Shown here: positions 22,947 through 33,313 of the stretch, piece after piece
How the letters are laid out: the number at the start of each line of letters is the position of its first letter
Position numbering within the stretch: position 1 is the stretch's first letter
From: Biscogniauxia marginata
Lineage: Eukaryota > Ascomycota > Sordariomycetes > Xylariales > Xylariaceae
Assembly (NCBI GenBank): GCA_022695795.1
Contig: MU404149.1
Span: 1-64,000 of the forward strand
Direction: 5' to 3'
DNA: 64,000 bases
Notes under the pieces: model-generated
Databases searched by the model: none
What the model saw: only the letters and a program-made list of their open reading frames with translations
What the model was told of the DNA's origin: nothing
Program-made: the position numbers and the translations under genes

Positions 22947-24188
22947 TTAGTCCTTTTTATATACAGCGCCAGTCTGCTCGATCTCGTAGGCCGCGTCTTT
23001 GCCACGACCAGCCCGTTCAAGCTCCCTGACAAGAGGGATGACCGTCTTGCCGAACTGCTCGATTTCCTCGTCGTAATGCAAGAAGGCCGTCAAGACCAAA
23101 TTGACGCCAAGACTTTTCAGCAGCACGATGCGCTCTGCCACCTGTTCCTTAGTCCCGATGAGCTTAGTCTTGAAGCCATCGTTATACTGGACGAGATCCT
23201 TGAACTTGCTGGTAGCCCACATGCCCGTCTTATTGTTGGTGCTCGCACCGGCCTGCTTCACGGCCTCGCCAAAGGCGTTGACGGCCTCTTCGTCTGCCTG
23301 TCCTTGGATATCTTGTAGGACTTGGACGGCTTCAGCCTCCGTCTCACGAACGATAACGAAGCCGTTCACCGCAAAGCGAACGTGCTTCTCCCTGCCAACC
23401 TTGGCTGCTCGTGCCTTGACATCATTGATTTGGTCCCGGAAACCGTCGAGATCATTACCATTCATGAAGTACCAGTCACTGACTTCTGCCCCATTATTCC
23501 TGGCATCGTCACTGTTGCCTCCTTGAAAGATCTCGGGGTGTGGTTTTTGCACTGGCTTCGGGCTCAGATGATAGTTGGTAAATTGGTAGAAGTCGCCCTT
23601 AAAGGTGAAACCTTCATCCTCCGGGGCGGTCCAGATGCCACGCAAAGCACGAATGAATTCGTTCGATCGCCGGTATCTCTCACTGTGCTCAAGCCACCAC
23701 TGGCCTATAGCCGTGAACTCGCCCTTGAACCAGCCGCTGACAATATTCACGGCAATGCGGCCCTTGGAATAGTGGTCAATACTGGCTATCTGCTTTGCCA
23801 CGACGGCCGGGTTCCAGGGACCCGGGAGAATAGCGGCGATGACTTTGATTCGCTCCGTGTGGTGCAAGAGCGCCTGAGAGAAGGAGACGGACTCGTGCTG
23901 ATTGGCCGCTCCATACGATGAAGTGAACCGTATTTGACTCAGTGCGTACTCAAAGCCGGTTTGCTCGGCTGTTCTGGCATAACGAATATTGGAGTCCAAG
24001 TCCCAGTTTGTCCGCTGGGGAATTTTACTGATGACAAGTCCGCCTGAGACGTTGGGAACCCAGTAACTGGGGGCGAGATGCATCAATATTGATACTCAAA
24101 GCATCGTGCAAACATCATAAGGTGGTGGAGCGACTCACGCAAACAGCAGCCTGTCTGGATCGTTACTCAAATGGCCAAATGAAGCCAT
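22947..24188 (-). CDS. FMNH2-dependent dimethylsulfone monooxygenase-like protein (SfnG type)
   Basis: The protein belongs to the bacterial luciferase-like (LLM) family, closest to SfnG. SfnG uses FMNH2 and O2 to convert dimethyl sulfone to methanesulfinate and formaldehyde during sulfur starvation. Two exons (24139-24188 and 22947-24066) give 389 aa. A first exon starting MASFGHLSNDPDRLLFA joins in phase to YWVPNVSGGL across a 72-bp intron; this restores the FAYWVPNVSGG start typical of SfnG. Further marks are GFEYALSQIRFTSSYGA, NQHESVSFSQALL, VIAAILPGPWNPAVVAKQ, RIAVNIVSGWFKGEF, HPEIFQGGNS and DLVQYNDGFKTKLIGT. Fungal homologues are known to look bacterial, so ancient horizontal transfer is plausible. 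The next gene upstream is transcribed divergently. Confidence 0.9.
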
Positions 24189-25608
24189 GATTGCGGGGAA
24201 ATGGGGCAAAGCGCGTCTGTCTGTCTCGTTGCAATTGCTTGGAGTGCTCGGGGAGAACCTGTGGTTGTATATCTCGGACTCGGTACCGCAAGAACATGCA
24301 GTTTGACGGCAGCCGAAGGTGATCTGTATCTAACACTTGTATCTAACCTTCTTTACCTTCTCCTCGGTGTGCATTTCCGTCCCTCAAACGTATGACATCG
24401 TTACACAATACTCACTATGCAGCCACCTCGCTCACGATTGCGCAATCATTGGTTGAATATCAATACGGATTATGACCTATGACTTAATGTCTATGGTGCG
24501 ATCGTGCCATAGTAGGAGGTCTTCTCGGTGCTCTAGTGATGTTCGCGTAACTCAGTTCCTGTGTACGTCCTAGGAGTAAATGATAGCCCCTCGGCATGGA
24601 AAATACGTGATCGCCAAGCCTTCTAATTGGACCACATCGATTGACGCAAGTCGAGCTGGAAATGATAAATGAGCTATTGAAATTAGTCATCCACCTTTTG
24701 AGTTACATAATTCTCGAGAACAGTTATTCGGTTGTCATGGATCCAGACCTGCTATCACTTGCTGTGGTTAGGCGCGCAAGCTGATCCTAGTTGAAATCAA
24801 GGTCAGCCCAGCCAGTTTTGCCCAGACGATCATGCCATCACGATAGGTGTCTTGAAATATAAGTCTCGATAAGCTAAGGCGACTAGACTATCATTGGCAA
24901 TTCCAACAGAATGCAACCTCATTGCGTCTACGCTCTAACCACTACCGGGGACCCGGAAACCCGGAAACCTCGTTGTGAAATAAGTCTAAGCTGAATTCAC
25001 CGCGTCTTGTCCACAGTTCACTAGTTGCATCCTGGCAATTATAAGGCTCAAACGGTCAGACGTCTACCCATCCATCCGCCAAGTCCACTCTCCAGCAACG
25101 TGTTAGTATCTGGTGATTCCGATCACCTAGTAGATGCCATGTTAGCGATCGTTCACGCATTGTAACTAGGTAGCGAGAGCTGTACTAAAATAAGTTTCCA
25201 ATAGATTTGTTGGCACACGCTGCTTCGTCCGCTAAACGGCTATGTAAGGTAGGTATGCATAGCAAATGTCAGACTTGACCCGGGTATCATGCGAGGTTCA
25301 ATTAAACTTAAGGGGTCAAAAAGATATGCCAATGATTGCGTGCTTATTGGCTAACTAAAGATGAACTAGCTATCAATCCACACCTTGGTATCGATTCGGG
25401 GCACTAAAGTCCCTATGTTGTTGCAGGAAATGGCCGCGGATCTGACATCTCACGACTCTGGCAATCGGGAAGATCAACCTTCTCACACCGAGCTGACAAA
25501 ATTCATGAAGCTCTCGTCACACTTAGTCATTGATATTCCCATCGATATTTCAGCTTAAACTGTAAGAATTGATAGCGGAAATAAACTTGTGCGTCTGGAA
25601 AGAAACAG
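24189..25608. promoter_or_regulatory. Divergent intergenic region of the sulfone/transport genes
   Basis: These 1.4 kb separate the SfnG-like gene (leftward) and the transporter gene (rightward) and must contain both promoters. I found no coding sequence. One 9/10 match to a Cys3/MetR-type palindrome lies at 24829-24838, but such matches are expected by chance at this length. Confidence 0.4.
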
Positions 25609-26568
25609 ATGGCGGAAAACTTCCAGCGTGACGGCCATGTTGCCGTAGCTGAGCCCTTGAAGGTCTCAAGCTCCAACTATTCGAAAGAGCCAACTTCTCC
25701 CGGGCATCCAGCTCCTCGGACAAGCTTGGGATCTGGCGTAAGTTAACCCCTCCTGCAACGAAGATAGAGCAACAGGATACTAAGCTCTGTTCAGACTTCT
25801 TTGGCGATAGGCGTCTTCGCAACCACCTTGACCACTTTGTCCTTCAGCTTGATGGAATGGCGGGGAGTGACCGTCACAAACGTCTACTGCGCCAACTTCT
25901 TCTTCGCAGCGGCGTTTGGTCTCCTCATCACAGCTCAATGGGAGCTCTCGGTCGGCAACGGGTTTGGATACTCTGTCTTTAGCGCTTTCGGTAAGGCGGC
26001 ACTTCCTTTCTTCTAGCATCGGGCCACTAACACGCGACAGGACTCTTCTACGCTGGTTACGGGGCGATTCTCACGCCAGCCTTCGGAATTACTGCTGCCT
26101 ATGGAGACGACACTACGCAGCTCAACAATGCTCTCGGGTTCTTCGTCCTTAGTATGTTGACCTCCCAAGGCCCGCTTCAGACTCAGGATACTGACTCTGA
26201 TATACAGTGTGGACCGTGTTTGTCCTGGCGTTCTTAGTTGCTTCACTGGCAACTAATGTCGTCTACATTCTGATCTTTCTTTTTGTCGAACTTGGCTTCC
26301 TCTTCGTAGCTGCGAGCTACTTCGCGGCAGCAGACGGCAATGCTGCAACGTCGGTTGGGCTCAAGAAAGCTGGTGGCGTCTTCTGCTTCCTGGCCGGGCT
26401 GGTAGGATGGTAAGTCATATTCTTCCCAAGTTGTTGCCGGGAAAAGAAACCTCAATTGACAGTTTTTCTAGGTATCTAGCCTTCCACCTTCTCCTGAGTG
26501 ACTCTATCGTGGAATTCCCGCTCGGTGACACGTCACGCTTCTTCAGAAAAAGGGCCAAAGCAGACTAA
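25609..26568 (+). CDS. GPR1/FUN34/YaaH (AceTr) family membrane transporter
   Basis: This is a small plasma-membrane protein of the acetate/ammonia transporter family; its substrate here is unknown. Five exons (25609-25737, 25795-25990, 26041-26151, 26208-26409, 26472-26568) give 244 aa with about six hydrophobic segments. Diagnostic blocks are FSLMEWRGVTVTNVY, ITAQWELSVGNGFGYSVFSAFG, FYAGYGAILTPAFGITAAYG, NNALGFFVLMWTVFVL, VELGFLFVAASYFAAADG and the C-terminal PLGDTSRFFRKR. The conserved N-terminal NPxPLGL-like motif is not clear at the exon 1-2 junction (..GSG|TSLAIG..), so either that junction is mispredicted or the motif has diverged. It sits between two flavin monooxygenases of sulfur metabolism, which suggests uptake or export of a small organic acid or sulfur compound (inference). 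Confidence 0.85.
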
Positions 26569-27694
26569 TTAACGGGATACTTCCTTGTCAGCCATTTACC
26601 TTCCTGGCAGCGCGAAAACGCACGACTAGCAGTAGCTGACTGTAAAAATATATTGTGTCTTAACCTCACCTGGGATTCACTCCCGGGATCGAAACTGGTC
26701 GGATACTAGGTTTCGGATCTCACAATTTGTTGTTATACAGCCCCCAGGGGCAATTTTTTGTTTAATTTTTAAAGGGGATTTAACGTAAACTCTCGTCACT
26801 ATCTACTTGTACTTCGTGGGGTATACTCGTGACTTATTTCTGCAAGGACTACTTTTAGCTACAATATCTTGATAGTCCTACGCTAAGGCCTTGAGATAGT
26901 ATGAACCAAATGACGTAAGCCTATTGTATAGTAAGAGCCCATGAAATAAGAACAAATTCCCCTGCGCAACATACAATGACATGTGCATTGCCCGTGCGCA
27001 TTTCGTGTCTTGGTCAATCTTGTGTCAAGATTGGACGGAACTTAGCGAGATCATTTGTCGCTTGATACGGGGCTACTCTCTACTCCAGAGGACCGTCCTG
27101 CGGTAGGTAGGTACTGAAGGGTTCACGCATCTGTGGTTGAGCGCGGGGAGAGAGGAGATCGCGGGGTCGAATGAGCTGATCTAGACGGTGCTTATCATGC
27201 AGGGCTCACATAGTCTCTGCATTACGTGATCGTAGGGAACATTTCCAACATTATCTCTTGCGAATAGAATGGTCTGATGGCTTATAGAGCATGCCGATCT
27301 CCGCTGGCCTCACCTCGTGGCACCTCGTGGCATCATTTTCGGCAAAAGAACGCAATCCGTAGTGCCATTAGCGCGGTGTCCAATTTTTAGGAGCTGCGAT
27401 AGCCACTAGGACAGCATCTCGGGCGTGATGGATGTGACATTGAGGTTGTGCCTTATTGACTATAACGAAAGCGCGAGTTCTGCTCAGCTGTGTGGATGAG
27501 GTGGAATTGACGGCGATGATGGAATCGCGCCCTGCCTGAATTAAAACGCGACAGAGCCGCTCGCTTATGTACCCTCATCAATGTCCGCCTAGCAATTCGG
27601 CTACTACATTTTGACGCTGTGCCCCCTTTTTGTAAATCTTTCACTCTACTTGGTCAACCTATCACAATATACTTGCCGAGCTTTCTATACTACC
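26569..27694. other. Intergenic upstream of the DszC-like gene
   Basis: No coding sequence is seen. A direct duplication of CACCTCGTGG occurs at 27311-27330. A GTGGCATCAT sequence at 27327-27336 is a 9/10 match to the Cys3-type site and could be fortuitous. Confidence 0.45.
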
Positions 27695-29303
27695 ATGGCA
27701 ACTTCTGAGCCGCCCTCTTCTGACCCAGCTGTCTATAACGAGTACCAGACAAAATGGGCTAAACTACCTACCGATGAAAGCGGATGGCTTCAGCGTGCAC
27801 GTGATGTTGCATCCGTCCTCGCAGAGGATGCTGCCGTCCGCGAAAGGGATAACAAGTCCCCTAGAGCCGAAGTCGCCTTACTAAAGCACTCGGGACTCTT
27901 GAAGATTCTTGGGCCCACGAAGTACGGGGGCGGTGGCCAGCCGTGGAGCGTTGCCTACAAGGTGATCCGCGAAGTTGCGATTGGCGACGGGTATGAAATT
28001 CAACACCTTGAATATCTAGTAACTTTTCACTGACAAGTCCTTACGTGAGAAAGTTCAATTGGAATGCTTCTGGGGTACCATATTCAATGGGCGAACCTTT
28101 CCCGAGTTGTCGGGAGCGCTGAGCAGGCTGAGCGTATCCAAGAGCTCGTCATATCTAACAATTACTTCGTGGGGGGCGCAGTGAACCCCCGTGATAGCGA
28201 TCTCAAGATCACTTCCGACGGTGACAACATTGTCTTCAATGGGTTCAAGCACTTTAACACTGGAGGCGTCGTGGTAAGCTCATTTTAGAGTTCTTTACTG
28301 CCCCTTATAGCCTGTCTCATGAGTAAAACATCCCTATCCTGGCTTTTTGCATGAGCTTTTGCTCCCAAGACATGCTTCACGGGTTAAAACGGTCTAAATA
28401 TAGCAATTACTGACTTCTTTGTCTGCAGTCCGACGTCACCGTGCTTGAGGGTGTTCTAGATGGCACTCAAGACCATATTTTCGCTTACGTGCTAACTCAG
28501 CAACCTGGAGTCAGATTCAGTCACAACTGGGACAACGTCGGGCTCCGCTTGACCGAGTCCGGCAGCGTGACAATCGAGAATGTGGCCGTTCCATGGGCTG
28601 AAGCTCTTGGTTGGGATCCCGCAACCAGGAAGCCGGACCCAGCTGTCCTGGGCATCCCTTTTGCTACATTGCTTCTACCTACGTAAGTTTCTCCTATTGT
28701 CATGGAATAACTACTCAGTATAGCTGACAATATGTAGGATTCAATTGGTGTTCAGCAACTTCTATTTGGGTATCGCGCTTGGGGCACTGAAATATGCTAC
28801 CAAGTACACGACCACCCAGACGCGAGCTTGGCCATACGGCGGCGATGTACGGTAACCGTTGTCACTCGTATTTGAACAATATGCTAACATCCTAGCAGAA
28901 CAAAGAGAAGCCCACCGACGAGTTCTACATACTCTCAACCTATGGCAACTTCCTGGCACATCTCCGTGCAGCGACTGCTCTGACTGACCAGGCTGGCCTT
29001 GTTGCAACTTTCATCTACGATAATTATTCCGAGAAGCGCGAGTCTCTCACAGCCCAGGAGCGTGGCGAATTCGCCGAGTGGGTGGCTAGCGCCAAGGTTG
29101 TGACCACGGACACAGGTCTGCGAGTTACCGCTGGGGTTTTCGAGATCACCGGGGCCAAGGCTACGGCCACCAAAGTAGGGTTGGATCGGTTCTGGAGGGA
29201 CATAAGAACCCACACACTACACGATCCTGTAGCGTACAAGAACCGCGAGCTCGGGCGTTATCAGCTTCTAGGGGAGCTTCCCGAGCCATCATGGTACACT
29301 TGA
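27695..29303 (+). CDS. Acyl-CoA-dehydrogenase-fold flavin monooxygenase (DszC/SfnC type)
   Basis: The protein has the acyl-CoA dehydrogenase fold and belongs to the branch that includes the sulfur-starvation monooxygenases DszC and SfnC. Those enzymes use reduced flavin to oxidise organosulfur substrates. Five exons (27695-27990, 28054-28273, 28429-28682, 28738-28846, 28899-29303) give 427 aa, close to DszC. Marks are LLKHSGLLKILGPTKYGGGG, the IGDGSIGMLLGYHIQW stretch restored by the first splice, GGAVNPRDSD, FNGFKHFNTGGVVSDV, GVRFSHNWDNVGLRLTESGS, TTTQTRAWPYGGD and the C-terminal GLDRFWRDIRTHTLHDPVAYKNRELG. This last block is typical of DszC-like enzymes rather than true acyl-CoA dehydrogenases. 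There is no peroxisomal SKL tail or visible transit peptide, so a cytosolic site is likely. The substrate is unknown. Confidence 0.87.
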
Positions 29304-31132
29304 GTCGGCCATTGACACCCTAGGGTTGGAGATCCCTTTTGGGAATGGAGGCTACCACTTCTGAGTACTATTGACTTGCATATTGGGGCTGAATCTAACT
29401 AGGCGAACTTACGAATCTAAGTTGGATATAATTAAGACTATCAAACATTGATTCAATTCACGTCAAATACATTCGCGTGTGCTTGTTCCCCTTCTCAGAA
29501 CGCCATGGCGGTATCGATTTTATGGATGTTACATCCAGACTAGCAAGTTCAGGTATATAAATTTCATAGCAAACCTACATCTTATTATTCAACAACTTGG
29601 TGTAGTATATATGTTGCTACTATGTTAACGTTTATGTCGTAGATATATATTGAGGTTTTTATTATTAGGAAATCTTTTTAATCCATACTACCTATATCAA
29701 AGAAAAAAAGAAGAAGAAAGGTATAGTTAGTAGATACATTCCAATGTGTTTAAAGGTTCGTTTATGATTACTCTATATATCATTAGTATATAAGCTGATG
29801 CTCTATAGATAATACGCTCCCACTTCAGCCAGCCAGGCGAGAAGCAAAACCTTCATCATCTCTCCTTAAAGCCAACTCCTAACTAATCACATCCTCTAGT
29901 GAAGGGGTTTGCCCCCCTCCTCCCCTCCTCCCCCTTTTTAAAAAAGGTGTTTGTGGCTGGTGTTCAAGTTACACGACTACGGCTTCAGACTCTCATATTT
30001 GTTTTTCACGCACCTGCGAAGATTCCTCGTCATCCGTGCGTCGTTCGTTCCTAAACTTAAGTACTTAGCAGGTACCTTCCTGACACAATGTATGTTCTTT
30101 AGTAGTAGTTACCTAAGGTATCGTCTTTCTTCGGGAAAACGGTACCTGGTACCGCCTGACGGTCGTAACTACCTACCTAGGTAATTACTTCAATCCATTC
30201 AACTGCTCCCACCTGTAAGGGCTAGTAGGTAGGTAGGTACGGATCTTACTTGTTGTGTTTTTAGAGAGAAGGTCCCGTCTCTCCAGGCCTAATCAGCTGT
30301 CATAGGTACTATGTACATGTATGGTGCATGGGCCTCAGGTGTCTGATATAAGGCGGATGTTTTTGTATCCCTGCCAGGTACTCATGGGCTCGCTAATCAC
30401 TCCGCCAAACTAAAATAGGTGTAGCTTTGCAACACTTTTGGGTTTCCAAGCATCCGCACTGGCCAAACACGATTAAACCAGACCCTTTCGTGAGCCGTGC
30501 TTTCACCCGGTACTTGTCCCGTTGCAACAACTTACCCCTACCACCACAGTCACCACCACCTGCAGTCTACCCACACGCATCACACGCTCGCCCCGGAGGG
30601 AGTACAACCGCAGGTAAGTTGGACTGTATTTTATACCCGTTTTCCTTAGAGACATGTGCATTAGACTGGCAACGCTCTATTGTGAGGTCGCGCTTCCTTA
30701 TCGAGGTTCTCTGTTGGCTTCGACCTGGCGGCTCTATCCACAATAATTACCTACCTACTCCTTTCCTCTCGTACCGCCCCTAGCCTCTCGAGACGCTCCC
30801 GGTCCTGACCCAACACACACACAGGTGATCGTCTCTAGCGCATGTCTCTGCATCACCTTTCACGCGTACGATCTCGCTCAAGTCAGCCATTTCTATTTAT
30901 ATCCTCGCGAGTAAAGTAGCGCACTAACCTGGCAGAGACAGGCAGAAAGGCACATAACCATTACGCCGACGTCTCAGCGCGATATAGCACGGGCGTCTCT
31001 CAGGCAATTGCTACCTTGTTCCACTTCTGCGGTACGTACGTGAGCCTCCGACCCCCCTTAAGGGAGGGCATCCTTATAAAGCATAACGCCCAATGCGGCG
31101 TCATCTGACACTACTAGGAGAGTTAATTCACC
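29304..31132. other. Intergenic, nothing recognised
   Basis: This is a 1.8-kb spacer without a credible ORF. A CCCCTCCT-rich pyrimidine tract lies at 29906-29940 and dense TAGGTA motifs at 30169-30186 and 30223-30240. A 5' UTR intron of the next gene could lie here; the sequence does not decide it. Confidence 0.45.
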
Positions 31133-31570
31133 ATGGCGTCCTCTCCGGAGAGTGTTGACCAGTCCTTCTCCGCCCGGTGGCTATCGGCCGTTCTCCATAT
31201 ACACAAAGGCAATCTTCAGGTGCAGGAAATGATCTCCTACTTCATAGACCAGGGCAACAGCCGCCATCCCACCACGCCTAGCGACATCTCTTGGGATAAG
31301 TTGCGCAAGTACATGGACGCCAATGGCTTTCCTAAGACAGACATGGTCGTTGTACGGTTGAGAGGTCAGACGCAAACCATCAAGGACGCCTGCAAATGGC
31401 GCTTTTTTCTCAACATGCTTGTTCATCTCGACGGCGCTGGCTCCGTGACGATGGGTGAGGACGACATGTACCACATCTCAATCGAGTCTAAAGCGGAAGA
31501 AGATCATAGCAACAACACGGCAGATGTGCCCACTCTCAACCTCCCTTTTCGCGTCCAACAGGGACAATGA
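31133..31570 (+). CDS. Hypothetical protein, 145 aa
   Basis: This single-exon ORF starts at an ATG in good context (CACCATGGC). The product is a soluble, mixed-charge protein without signal peptide or membrane segment. It contains SARWLSAVLHIHKGNLQVQ, DKLRKYMDANGFPKTDMVVV, a DACKWRFFLNMLVHLDGAGSV stretch and an acidic, disordered-looking tail. I do not recognise a family. Its balanced amino-acid use and initiation context make it more credible than other small ORFs nearby. Confidence 0.5.
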   Translation: MASSPESVDQSFSARWLSAVLHIHKGNLQVQEMISYFIDQGNSRHPTTPSDISWDKLRKYMDANGFPKTDMVVVRLRGQTQTIKDACKWRFFLNMLVHLDGAGSVTMGEDDMYHISIESKAEEDHSNNTADVPTLNLPFRVQQGQ

Positions 31571-32350
31571 TAGACATCTCAACCGCAATACGGGCATTTA
31601 GGGGACGGTAATTTATGACAAGTCCACACATTCATCGTCTTGGTGGAAACTACATGTCACAAAGATTCACTCATCCATTAGCTAGAACCCCCAAAATCAG
31701 AATCCAAATGAACCATCAGCTCGATTTGCTTTAAAGCATCGACACTATCAAGTGTGGAAGTCCGAGTTTCGGAGATAAGCAGAAAAAGGGGAAGAAGAAA
31801 GGGAAAATGGCAAAGGATCACTAGTAAGCCGTCTCTTGTTTTCAAAGCTGGTAGCTTTGTATGGGATTAAGGATCCCATATTAGATTCAATTACAAAATA
31901 GTAATGAGATCAGCCTTGCGCCGTCCAACAGTACTTTCACAGTACCTGCTATTCCAACAACCTGTTTATCCGATAAATATGACCTTTAACGGGCCTATAA
32001 ACCTCATTGACAACGCCGCAACCGATCTCGAAAGACAACCAAACCTGAGCCTTAATCAAACGTATCAAGACATGGCCGGATCAATCCACCCCATTCTATT
32101 CCTTCATCGTTTACTCATTCCAGGAGCTCCAGTAGTAGTACATCTCTGACGATGCCAGAGGGTGTAGTCACACAACAATTCTGTAATAGTCGCGACTCGT
32201 TTCGAATCGCCTCATCAGCTCTCTCCCCATTCGTGCCTCCTTCCCATTAACTCATAAATAGGTAATTGCAAAAATATTCCGTCCCCAGGGCACCAATGGG
32301 CTCACACCAAGGAGCCTGAGTGTACTTAGTGATTGACGGAAGACCTTCAA
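31571..32350. other. Convergent intergenic region
   Basis: This is the 3' space between the 145-aa gene and the alpha/beta hydrolase gene, which converge. An 81-aa ORF at 31904-32149 has no recognisable character. Confidence 0.45.
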
Positions 32351-33313
32351 TCACCGTCTGAAGAGACGAACAACCTTTGTCACAACCCTCTGCCACAAGC
32401 CTTGCCTCTCCTCCCCCTTATCCAAATTATCCAGCACCCACTCGACAGCAGCCACGACCTCATCAGGGCGATCCCTGACGACGTGGTGCCCGCACCCTTC
32501 CACCTGCACGAATCTATGCCTCCTCGACAACCTCAGCTGCGCCCTCTTGAGCCTCTCGTCCTCCTCGTCCGCCCTCCGCAGCATGAACCTCTGCGCCTCC
32601 AGCCCCTCCCTCGCCCGGGCCCTCGCCTCCCCCTCGCCCGCGCTCCCGCTCCCACCCGCAGCCCTCTCTCTCTCCTCCAGCTCGGCCCACTTCCCGATGA
32701 GGCTGTTCCCCCGGACCACGACCAGCGGCCTGTCCCGGAGCACGCGCCGCCGCAGCTGCGCCTCGTCGAACCTTTTTTCCAGGCCCCCCTCCTGCCCCGT
32801 CTCGACCAGCACTACGCCCGCGACCTCCCGCAGCTCGTCCCGGAGGAAGGTGCGCGCGAAGGCGCCGCCGTACGAGTGCGCCACGAGCAGGTACGGCCCC
32901 GCCAGGCCTCCCCGTCCTCCTTCTCCTTCTCCTTCTCCCTCTCCTTCTCCCTCTCCCTCTTCGGGCGGGGAGGAGGCGGCGGCGGACAGGTACGTGCGCA
33001 GCGCGCGGGTCGCCTCCGGGGGCCGCGGGTTGCCGGGCCCGCGCTCGTAGAACAGGACCCGGAGGCGCGTCCGCTCGGCTAGCGCGGCCGCGAGAGCGTC
33101 CCAGGCTGGCGAGCAGGATTCGCTGGAGCCGTGGAAGCAGATTATGAGGGGGCTTGGGCGGGACGGGGACGGGGACGAGGGTGGGGACGAGGGCGGGAGG
33201 CTCTGGGGGATTATGAGGCGGTGCTGAGGGGTTTGGGGGTGGGAGGAGGTGTGGTTAGAGTAGGGCTGGGAGCTTGTCAGAGGTAGTTCGGACGGCGGCG
33301 AGGCGCGGGCCAT
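32351..33313 (-). CDS. Alpha/beta hydrolase
   Basis: This single-exon gene encodes 320 aa with an alpha/beta-hydrolase fold; the reaction is unknown. The oxyanion-hole HG motif is in LIICFHGSSES (about residue 61). The nucleophile elbow is AHSYGG (Ser147). The C-terminal catalytic His is probably in VEGCGHHVVRDRPDEVV. Residues 118-132 form a (Glu-Gly)n run just before the nucleophile strand, encoded by a CTCCTT-type microsatellite at about 32917-32960, so its length probably varies. The N-terminal 50 residues are Pro/Ser-rich and probably disordered. GC content is well above that of flanking DNA. The acid residue of the triad is not obvious. Confidence 0.78.
   Translation of the reverse strand: MARASPPSELPLTSSQPYSNHTSSHPQTPQHRLIIPQSLPPSSPPSSPSPSRPSPLIICFHGSSESCSPAWDALAAALAERTRLRVLFYERGPGNPRPPEATRALRTYLSAAASSPPEEGEGEGEGEGEGEGGRGGLAGPYLLVAHSYGGAFARTFLRDELREVAGVVLVETGQEGGLEKRFDEAQLRRRVLRDRPLVVVRGNSLIGKWAELEERERAAGGSGSAGEGEARARAREGLEAQRFMLRRADEEDERLKRAQLRLSRRHRFVQVEGCGHHVVRDRPDEVVAAVEWVLDNLDKGEERQGLWQRVVTKVVRLFRR

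Noticed and set aside
24829..27336. Two 9/10 matches to the Cys3/MetR palindrome ATGRYRYCAT (24829-24838 and 27327-27336)
   Set aside because: One-mismatch hits are expected about once per 3 kb by chance, so they do not support sulfur regulation on their own.
32333..33082. Plus-strand ORFs of 249 and 167 aa opposite the alpha/beta hydrolase
   Set aside because: They are Pro/Arg- and Ser-rich shadows of a GC-rich gene; the minus strand has the catalytic motifs.
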